Below, piece by piece: positions 48,980 to 55,615 of a stretch of 55,615 nt of DNA (the stretch's first letter is position 1; every line of letters begins with the position of its first letter). A program made the position numbers and the translations under genes. The notes under the pieces are model-generated. The model was not told the origin of the DNA and searched no databases. It saw nothing but the letters and a program-made list of their open reading frames with translations. The stretch comes from Sphaerochaeta sp. (GTDB taxonomy: Bacteria; Spirochaetota; Spirochaetia; Sphaerochaetales; Sphaerochaetaceae), in NCBI GenBank assembly GCA_016342655.1, contig JAEINL010000018.1, positions 1-55,615 of the forward strand, written 5' to 3'.

Positions 48980-49293
48980 ATTGATTTTTCCTTTCAGATC
49001 ATACCCTACCATACTTCATCCTCCTCTGCAATTAAGAGATGTTTCTGCTGATAGTGCTTCAAGTTTTCGAAAGACTTTCTGGTAATACCATTGACGAGAA
49101 TAAGCAAAAACACAATGCACCCAAGAGATGAAGTCAAAAAAGGAGTTCTCTAAACAGTTATATGTTGCAATTTCTTCAATTTTTGTTGCATTTTGTATTT
49201 TTATTCAAAATATTGGTGTTTTTATGCATATTTATGTTGCATAAATACGGAAAATTAGGTATTCTCCCAACAATTTGGACAAAGGGAGCGATA
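48980..49293 (+). promoter_or_regulatory. carA leader with phased TGTTGCA boxes
   Basis: 314 bases, very AT-rich near carA. TGTTGCA occurs at 49163-49169, 49184-49190 and 49235-49241, spaced 21 and 51 bases, about two and five helical turns. TTTATGCA (49221-49228) and TGCATAAA (49238-49245) form a perfect 8-bp inverted repeat. Boxes 21 bases apart are the arrangement used by ArgR-type repressors, and carAB is a classic arginine/pyrimidine target, but the consensus match is poor and the regulator is not known. Confidence 0.45.
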
Positions 49294-50451
49294 ATGGAAA
49301 CAACCTTTCTCATCCTAGAAGATGGAACGACCTTCACCGGCAAGGGGTTCGGAAAGAGAGCTCCTCTCTATACGGAACTGGACACACAACCTCTATTTGG
49401 AGAGGTGGTCTTCAACACCAGCATGTGTGGTTACCAGCAAATCCTCACAGACCCCTCCTACCATGGGCAGATGGTGGTCATGACAAGTCCACACATAGGA
49501 AACTATGGGTGTGAGCCTCTCTTTTCTGAGAGCACGCACTGCCCCATAGCAGTTCCCTCTTCGGCTCTTATCATTCGATCACTGTATGAAGGCCCTCTTC
49601 CCTTGGAAAGGGTCTCTTTAGATGCCTTCATGAAAGAATCAGGCGTCTGTGGAATTAGTGGTGTCGACACCAGGGCTTTGACCTTACACCTTCGTGAAAA
49701 AGGCTCCTGCAATGCACTGTTGCTCTGTAACGGGCATACTAGTCTGACTATGTCAGAGAAGACACAAGCTTTGAAAACTCTTAGTTCCTTGCCCTCAATC
49801 TCAGAGCGTAACCTCATCGAAGGTGTGTCGGTCAGAGCCCCGCTGGTCGATCCTCCCTCTTCGGTACCTACACCCACGTCCCCGATCATCCGCTTTGCCC
49901 TTGTCGACTTCGGTATCAAGAGCTCCATCATAGCCGAACTATACAAGCGTAACGCAGCAGTTACCCTGTTGCCCAGCTCTTCTACCTCTGAAGAGGTCCT
50001 GAGCCACAACTGTGATGCTCTCTTCCTCTCCAATGGACCTGGGGACCCCATGATGCTTCCCGAGGCAGTGGCCATGACCAAGACAGTGATGGAGAGCCTT
50101 CCGACAGTAGGCATCTGTCTCGGTCACCAGATACTGACGCTGGCCTTGGGAGGGAAAACCGCCAAGATGAAGTTCGGCCATCATGGGGCGAACCATCCCG
50201 TTAGGGACCTCTTCTCTGGTAGGACCTTTGTGACCAGCCAGAACCACGGCTATATGAGCGAGGCATCATCCTTGCCCTCTTGTGTCCTTCCCTGGTTCAT
50301 CAATGCAAACGACCAATCAATTGAAGGACTTTGGCATAAGGAGAAACCCATCGCATCTGTCCAATTCCACCCCGAAGCATCTCCAGGCCCCCATGACGGG
50401 TCTTGGATTTTTGACCGGTTCATCAGCATCGCACAGGGAGAAAAATCATGA
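49294..50451 (+). CDS. carA: Carbamoyl-phosphate synthase small (glutaminase) subunit
   Basis: 385 residues. It hydrolyses glutamine and passes ammonia to CarB for carbamoyl phosphate, feeding arginine and pyrimidine synthesis. The N-terminal CarA domain (LEDGTTFTGKGFG, GEVVFNTSMCGYQQILTDPSY) is followed by a class-I amidotransferase domain with nucleophile Cys275 in GICLGHQ and the His/Glu pair in FHPEASPG. The ATG at 49294 has AAAGGGAG upstream; an earlier in-frame start at 49162 would add a 44-residue Phe/Leu-rich tail encoded by the regulatory region and is rejected. It overlaps carB by 4 bases. Confidence 0.96.
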   Translation: METTFLILEDGTTFTGKGFGKRAPLYTELDTQPLFGEVVFNTSMCGYQQILTDPSYHGQMVVMTSPHIGNYGCEPLFSESTHCPIAVPSSALIIRSLYEGPLPLERVSLDAFMKESGVCGISGVDTRALTLHLREKGSCNALLLCNGHTSLTMSEKTQALKTLSSLPSISERNLIEGVSVRAPLVDPPSSVPTPTSPIIRFALVDFGIKSSIIAELYKRNAAVTLLPSSSTSEEVLSHNCDALFLSNGPGDPMMLPEAVAMTKTVMESLPTVGICLGHQILTLALGGKTAKMKFGHHGANHPVRDLFSGRTFVTSQNHGYMSEASSLPSCVLPWFINANDQSIEGLWHKEKPIASVQFHPEASPGPHDGSWIFDRFISIAQGEKS

Positions 50452-53400
50452 GCGCACGAACAGATATCAAGAGAATCCTTGTAGTGGGAAGCGGGCCGAT
50501 AGTCATCGGCCAGGCTTGTGAATTCGACTACAGCGGAACACAAGCGGTGAAGGCTCTCAAGGAAGAGGGCTATGAAGTCACCCTGATCAATCCCAATCCA
50601 GCAACCGTCATGACAACGCCGGGCATCGCTGAACACATATATATGGATCCTCTAAGGCCCGAGTATATCGAACAGATATTCCAGCGCGAGCAACCTGATG
50701 CCATCCTCTCCACCATGGGGGGACAGACTGCCTTGAACCTTACTTTGGAGCTTGACCGACTGGGACTGCTCAAACAGTATGGCGTAGAGGTCATCGGAGC
50801 GTCCATTGCATCAATTGGTCTGGCTGAAGACCGTGGCGCTTTCAAAAAGATCGTTGAGGGGCTTGGTTTGGAAAGTGCCAAGAGTACAATCATCCACACC
50901 CTAGAAGAAGGCCTTGCCTTGGAAGCGAGCATGGGTCTGCCGCTCATTATCCGCCCATCCTATACCTTGGGAGGTATGGGAGGAGCGATAGCCTTCACCC
51001 ATGATGAGTTGCCCCTTCTTCTAGAACATGCCCTGGAAACCAGCCCCACCCATGAGGCCCTCATCGAAGAGTCCCTCATTGGGTGGAAGGAATTTGAGAT
51101 GGAGGTGATGCGCGACAAGTTGGATAATGCCATCATCGTGTGCTCGATCGAAAACATCGACCCTATGGGAGTCCATACGGGAGACAGCATAACCATCGCC
51201 CCCATCCAGACCCTCGATGAAAACCAATACCAGAAGATGCGCGATGCCTCCATAGCCATTCTACGGGCAGTAGGCGTTGAGTGTGGAGGCAGCAATGTCC
51301 AATTTGCCATAGACCCGAAAAGCGGCAAGATGGTGGTCATCGAAATGAACCCAAGGGTTTCACGCTCATCAGCTTTGGCCAGCAAGGCGACAGGGTTCCC
51401 CATCGCACGCTGTTCTGCAAAGCTTGCAGTGGGCTATACCCTCGATGAGATCATAAATGAGATAACCGGTAAGTCGGTATCGTGCTTCGAGCCAGCACTT
51501 GACTACTGTGCTGTGAAGGTCCCCCGCTTTGAACTGGAGAAGTTCCCCCTTCCCCCCTCTGCCTTGGGGACGCAGATGCGCAGTGTAGGGGAAGCCCTCG
51601 CCTTGGGCAGGACAGCCCTTGAGGCCTTGAACAAGGCTCTGCGATCATCAGAGCAGAAGCTTGAAGGCCTTACAGACCTCACTGAAGAGCATCGCTATAG
51701 CACCAGTGAGGTTGAGGTGCTGCTCAGAAGCGCACACCCTCTACGAATCCTTGCAGCCTATACTATATTGTGCAGACAAGGAGAGGCTCTTGCCTCAGAG
51801 ATCTCTGACATCACAGGATTTGACCCATGGTTTGTCCATCTGCTGGTAGAGCAGAGCAGACTGGACAAACGCCTTCAACAGGGCCTCGATAGGGATATAC
51901 TTCTAGAGGCTAAGATGGCCGGCATGAGTGACAAGAGAATTGCGACCCTCCTCAGGACAGAAGAGAGTTCCATAGAACGTCTACGGTATGCATACGACCT
52001 GCATCCCGTCACCCACTATGTCGATACCTGTGCAGGGGAGTTCCAAGCTATCACGCCCTACCTCTACACAACCTATGGCGAAACCGACGAAGCACCCCCA
52101 CTAGGTGAGGAGGCCGTGGTCATCCTGGCAAGCGGGCCCAACAGGATAGGCCAGGGCCTGGAGTTTGATACCTGTTGCACCCTTGCATCCCTTGCCTACA
52201 GAAAGCTTGGAAAGAAGACCATCATGGTCAACAGCAATCCAGAGACGGTCTCCACTGACTTCAACATCAGCGACCGCCTCTATATAGAAGCGTTGGGTGC
52301 AGAAGAGGCAAAGGAAATCCTCTTACGCGAACGCACAAACAACATAATCGTACAGCTAGGCGGACAGACGCCCCTCAATATTGCAAACAGGCTCAAGACA
52401 AGTGGAGCAAAGCTTGTGGGAACCTCCTTGGAAGGACTGGAGAAAGCAGGGGACAGAGGGCAGTTCTCTGCTCTTGTAACAGAGTTGGGACTACGCCAAC
52501 CAAAGAACAGGACCGCCTATAGCCAGAAAGAGCTTATACCCCTTGCTGAAGAGGTGGGCTATCCTGTGCTTGTCCGACCCTCCTATGTGTTGGGCGGCAG
52601 GGGAATGTTCATCATCTTTGACCAGAAGGGAATAGAAGACCTCATAGAGAAAAAAGCCATCTGTGCAAGCAAGAAGGCACCCATTCTCCTGGATCAGTTC
52701 CTTGAGGATGCCTTTGAGTATGACCTCGATGCAGTCTGTGATGGAGAGAGCATCTATATAGGAGGAATCCTACAACACATAGAGGCGGCAGGCATCCATA
52801 GCGGCGACTCTGCAGCAGTGTTTCCCACCTACAAGTCCAATCCCACCATTCTTACCCAGATGAAAGAGTGGGCACACAAGCTTGCCCTCGCCCTGGAGGT
52901 ACAAGGCCTGATGAACATTCAGTTTGCCGTCAAGGATGACTTGCTCTACCTCATTGAGGTAAACCCCAGGGCTTCGAGGACAGTGCCATTCATATCCAAG
53001 GCTTCCGGGGTAAACCTCGTGGAGGTAGCTGTAAGGGTGTGGGAGAACGAGGATCTTGTACACCAAAGGTTGGTAGGCAAGAAGGGTGGCATAGGGGAAG
53101 GCAAATGTCTGCTTGGCTGGGCGGTAAAGGAGGCTGTTTTCTCCTTTGACCGCTTCAGCAATGTCGACCCGGCCTTAGGCCCTGAGATGCGTTCAACAGG
53201 AGAGTCCATCGGCTTGGGAAAGAGTTTTGGAGAAGCCTTTGCCAAGAGCCAGATCAGTGCCGGGAACAACCTGCCTACCTCAGGCAAGGTTGTGGTGAGC
53301 GTCAACAAGAAAGACAGAAAGACCATTCTCCCGGTTGTGAAAAAACTCAAGGCCCTTGGGTTTCAGATAGCTGCCACGAAAGGTACTGCACGGTTCTTAT

Positions 53401-53666
53401 TTGATGAGGGAATCCTGTCTGAAGTGGTCCAGAAGGTGCACGAGGGACGACCCAACCTCACCGACTACCTCAAGGAGAAATCCATAGCCTTGGTGATAAA
53501 CACCCCGATGGGATATCTGGCCCATGCCAGTGATGATGAGATAAGGAGCAAGGCAATGCGGTTGAAAATCCCCTATACCACGACAACCAGTGCCGCTATA
53601 GCGGCTGTCGATGCCATCGAATTCCTGCAGAAAAAGAGAATTATGGTAAGGGAGCTTCCCCAGTAG
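50448..53666 (+). CDS. carB: Carbamoyl-phosphate synthase large subunit
   Basis: 1072 residues, the usual length. Two tandem ATP-grasp halves: the first (about 1-400) with VGSGPIVIGQACEFDYSG, the second (from about 550) with LASGPNRIGQGLEFD. Between them is the oligomerisation domain. A C-terminal MGS-like domain (SVNKKDRKTILPVVKKLKALGFQIAATKGTARFL) binds allosteric effectors such as UMP or ornithine. Bicarbonate and carbamate phosphorylation sites look intact (EMNPRVSRSSALASKATG, EVNPRASRTVPFISKASG). ATGA overlap with carA ensures equal expression. Confidence 0.97.
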   Translation: MSARTDIKRILVVGSGPIVIGQACEFDYSGTQAVKALKEEGYEVTLINPNPATVMTTPGIAEHIYMDPLRPEYIEQIFQREQPDAILSTMGGQTALNLTLELDRLGLLKQYGVEVIGASIASIGLAEDRGAFKKIVEGLGLESAKSTIIHTLEEGLALEASMGLPLIIRPSYTLGGMGGAIAFTHDELPLLLEHALETSPTHEALIEESLIGWKEFEMEVMRDKLDNAIIVCSIENIDPMGVHTGDSITIAPIQTLDENQYQKMRDASIAILRAVGVECGGSNVQFAIDPKSGKMVVIEMNPRVSRSSALASKATGFPIARCSAKLAVGYTLDEIINEITGKSVSCFEPALDYCAVKVPRFELEKFPLPPSALGTQMRSVGEALALGRTALEALNKALRSSEQKLEGLTDLTEEHRYSTSEVEVLLRSAHPLRILAAYTILCRQGEALASEISDITGFDPWFVHLLVEQSRLDKRLQQGLDRDILLEAKMAGMSDKRIATLLRTEESSIERLRYAYDLHPVTHYVDTCAGEFQAITPYLYTTYGETDEAPPLGEEAVVILASGPNRIGQGLEFDTCCTLASLAYRKLGKKTIMVNSNPETVSTDFNISDRLYIEALGAEEAKEILLRERTNNIIVQLGGQTPLNIANRLKTSGAKLVGTSLEGLEKAGDRGQFSALVTELGLRQPKNRTAYSQKELIPLAEEVGYPVLVRPSYVLGGRGMFIIFDQKGIEDLIEKKAICASKKAPILLDQFLEDAFEYDLDAVCDGESIYIGGILQHIEAAGIHSGDSAAVFPTYKSNPTILTQMKEWAHKLALALEVQGLMNIQFAVKDDLLYLIEVNPRASRTVPFISKASGVNLVEVAVRVWENEDLVHQRLVGKKGGIGEGKCLLGWAVKEAVFSFDRFSNVDPALGPEMRSTGESIGLGKSFGEAFAKSQISAGNNLPTSGKVVVSVNKKDRKTILPVVKKLKALGFQIAATKGTARFLFDEGILSEVVQKVHEGRPNLTDYLKEKSIALVINTPMGYLAHASDDEIRSKAMRLKIPYTTTTSAAIAAVDAIEFLQKKRIMVRELPQ

Positions 53667-53732
53667 CTGGCAATTGTCTTTTTGCCATCCATAGTATAGG
53701 ATAGGAATACTTTTCACAGATAGGGGAACGGT

Positions 53733-55529
53733 ATGGCAGAAGAACTATTTACACAACGAACAGCGACATGCGGAGCACTGACCATGGCAGATGACACCAA
53801 AAAGGTTGTCCTCAACGGATGGGTCCATCGGGACCGCAACCATGGCTCCCTACATTTCATCAACCTACGCGACCGCTATGGGATTACCCAGGTTGTGGTC
53901 GATGACGATGCGTCAGCTGAGTTGCAGGGCACTGCCAACGAGCTGAGGATGGAGTTCTGTATTGCAGTAACCGGGCAGGTTCGCCTCAGACCCGAATCCA
54001 TGATCAACACTGAGATGGCAACAGGTGAGATCGAAGTCAAGGCGGAGAAGATCGAAATCCTCTCCCGCTGTGCACCGCTACCCTTCCAGCTTGATGATGG
54101 CAAGGAAACCCGTGAGGATCTGCGCCTCAAATACCGTTATCTTGACTTGCGTAGCCAGGGTATGCAAAAGCGAATGAAGCTTCGCCATGACTTCATCTTC
54201 TCCATCAGAAAGTATCTTGCTGGCAAGGATTTCTATGAGATTGAGACACCAACACTCATCAAGAGCACCCCTGAGGGGGCTCGTGACTTTGTGGTCCCCA
54301 GTCGTCTCTATGCCGGCAAGTTCTATGCACTTCCACAGAGTCCCCAGCTTTTCAAGCAGATCCTGATGGTCGGGGGCTTTGACAAGTACTTCCAGATCGC
54401 CCGCTGTTACCGTGATGAGGATGCCCGTGGAGACCGTCAGCTGGAGTTTACCCAGCTAGACCTGGAGATGAGCTTTGTAAAGCGTGATGACGTCCTCTCC
54501 CTTATGGAAGGGTTATTCGGTCATGTATTCAAAGAGGTCATGGATGTAGATCTTCCTGTCAGTTTCAGAAGACTCACCTATGAAGACAGCTTGAATACCT
54601 ATGGCAATGACAAGCCTGATCTCCGCTTTGACCTTCCCCTCTCCGATATGAATGAAATAGCCCAGAAGAGCAGCTTCGCTACCTTCAAGGATATTGTTGC
54701 TGCCGGAGGGTATGTGAAAGCCCTCTGCGCACCCAAGACCGAAGGGGTGGAGTTCAGCCGCAAGTTCATCACCGAGCTTGAAAATGCTGCCAAGATCTAC
54801 GGGGCAAAAGGCCTTGCCTGGATCAAGGTAGGAGCCGAGGCCTCCCTATCAGGTGGTGTAAGCAAGTTCTTTGTTGGGTTGGAGGATGAATTGGTGTCTC
54901 AGCTTGGAGCAAAGGAAGGGGATCTCATCCTCTTTGTAGCCCATGAGAACTGGAAGCGTTGTTGTGCCAGCCTTAGTGCTGTACGATCGAAACTGGGCAA
55001 GGACCTCAATCTGATTCGCAAGAGCTTTGAGTTCTGCTGGATCATCGACTTCCCCCTCTTTGAGTACAATGAGACAGGCAGTCACTGGGAGGCTGCACAC
55101 CATATGTTCAGCATGCCCCAGAGCCAGTACCTCGACACCTTGGAATCTGATCCGGGCAGTGTGAAGGGAGACCTTTACGATTTAGTACTCAACGGGTACG
55201 AGGTAGCAAGCGGCTCGATACGTATCCATGATGTTGAGTTGCAGAAGCGAATTTTCCGCATCTGCAACTTCGATGACGAGACTGCTGAGGAACGCTTCGG
55301 ATTCCTGCTCAATGCCTTCAGGTACGGACCACCCCCTCATGGCGGAATAGCCCCTGGTATCGACAGGATGCTCATGATCATGTGTGAGGAAACCTCAATC
55401 CATGAGGTAATCGCATTCCCGAAGAATACGGCGGGTATCAGCCCTATGGATGATTCCCCCTCGTTCCTCGACAAGGAGCAACTGGATGACCTACATCTGA
55501 TAATTGATTATCCGAAACCCAAGGAATGA
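53733..55529 (+). CDS. aspS: Aspartyl-tRNA synthetase
   Basis: 598 residues, bacterial-type class II synthetase. N-terminal OB anticodon-binding domain (VVLNGWVHRDRNHGSLHFINLRDRYG). Catalytic core with motif 1 (ETPTLIKSTPEGARDFVVPSR), motif 2 (YRDEDARGDRQLEFTQLDLEMSF) and motif 3 (GGIAPGIDRMLMI), and the GAD insertion domain in between (about 280-420). The bacterial insertion suggests it was inherited vertically. It lies 66 bases after carB; the gap holds a weak TGGCAA/TTGCCA hairpin, so partial read-through from carAB is likely. Confidence 0.97.
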   Translation: MAEELFTQRTATCGALTMADDTKKVVLNGWVHRDRNHGSLHFINLRDRYGITQVVVDDDASAELQGTANELRMEFCIAVTGQVRLRPESMINTEMATGEIEVKAEKIEILSRCAPLPFQLDDGKETREDLRLKYRYLDLRSQGMQKRMKLRHDFIFSIRKYLAGKDFYEIETPTLIKSTPEGARDFVVPSRLYAGKFYALPQSPQLFKQILMVGGFDKYFQIARCYRDEDARGDRQLEFTQLDLEMSFVKRDDVLSLMEGLFGHVFKEVMDVDLPVSFRRLTYEDSLNTYGNDKPDLRFDLPLSDMNEIAQKSSFATFKDIVAAGGYVKALCAPKTEGVEFSRKFITELENAAKIYGAKGLAWIKVGAEASLSGGVSKFFVGLEDELVSQLGAKEGDLILFVAHENWKRCCASLSAVRSKLGKDLNLIRKSFEFCWIIDFPLFEYNETGSHWEAAHHMFSMPQSQYLDTLESDPGSVKGDLYDLVLNGYEVASGSIRIHDVELQKRIFRICNFDDETAEERFGFLLNAFRYGPPPHGGIAPGIDRMLMIMCEETSIHEVIAFPKNTAGISPMDDSPSFLDKEQLDDLHLIIDYPKPKE

Positions 55530-55557
55530 AAGGTATCAATCTGTAACGTTTCATCCT

Positions 55558-55581
55558 TAGGGTGCAGAACCCTATTCTTTT
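55558..55581 (+). terminator. Rho-independent terminator after aspS
   Basis: TAGGGT (55558-55563), GCAGA loop, ACCCTA (55569-55574), followed by TTCTTTT. A short but regular hairpin with a T-run 28 bases after the aspS stop. Confidence 0.75.
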
Positions 55582-55615
55582 ATGCCTAAAACATCCAATA
55601 AATCATCATTTATTG

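Noticed and set aside
49162..49293. Extended N-terminus of CarA starting at 49162
   Set aside because: The extra 44 residues are Phe/Leu-rich, encoded by the repeat-bearing leader, and a good ribosome-binding site precedes the ATG at 49294.
53667..53732. TGGCAA/TTGCCA hairpin between carB and aspS as a terminator
   Set aside because: Six-bp stem without a following T-run; too weak to call.
1..55615. tRNA, rRNA, CRISPR arrays, known riboswitch classes
   Set aside because: I looked along both strands and saw no cloverleaf, rRNA stretch, regularly spaced repeat array or riboswitch core that I could support.

Overview
The window looks like a chromosome segment from a spirochaete, most likely a Sphaerochaeta/Treponema-type relative. 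This rests on two divergent 6-phosphofructokinases, one with the long N-terminus seen in treponemes and borreliae. It also rests on periplasmic binding proteins whose signal peptides end in FAAG/FAQG with no lipobox cysteine, and on the mix of housekeeping genes. The species is an inference; no rRNA or tRNA gene is visible to settle it.

Layout. 1-3.5 kb: a LacI-type repressor and a phosphofructokinase in one operon with three related operator palindromes, then an HTH-Fic protein. 3.6-8.8 kb (minus): ligA, an aminotransferase, a ModE-like DNA-binding protein and a second phosphofructokinase. 8.9-20 kb (plus): a three-subunit xanthine-dehydrogenase-like complex leading into dnaE, yggT, recG, rsmD and an acyl-ACP thioesterase. 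20-26.2 kb: nif3-lspA-membrane protein-glycosidase-like (minus), a LonB-type protease (plus), and a TrmH-type methylase with rsmI (minus). 26.3-31.1 kb: a phage-shock island with two pspA operons either side of pspF. 31.1-37.5 kb: an AT-rich divergon of DUF554 and LacI against an AroA-like enolpyruvyl transferase and a TAXI-TRAP transporter. 37.5-44.1 kb: a decayed locus, a diguanylate cyclase, a DUF1576 membrane protein with a partner, and an ABC importer with a Crp/Fnr regulator. 44.6-49 kb: an IS91-like element with a tyrosine recombinase, then an ATPase + DUF4276 pair resembling an abortive-infection module. 49.3-55.6 kb: carA, carB and aspS.

The most unusual content is as follows. (1) The xanthine-dehydrogenase-like complex keeps all eight [2Fe-2S] cysteines, but its large subunit has lost the recognisable molybdopterin loops and catalytic glutamate, and it sits at the head of a housekeeping run. 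(2) The LacI-controlled cluster pairs an EPSP-synthase-like enzyme with a TAXI-TRAP importer, with a matching 18-bp operator in front of each arm. (3) The Psp island has readable sigma-54 promoters and paired dyads that are good PspF site candidates. (4) The recombinase leader of the IS91-like element can fold its own ribosome-binding site into a 12-bp stem. (5) The ATPase/DUF4276 pair is a probable defence module beside that element.

Limits: no alignments or searches were run. Family names come from motifs read by eye, and statements about other genomes are from memory.
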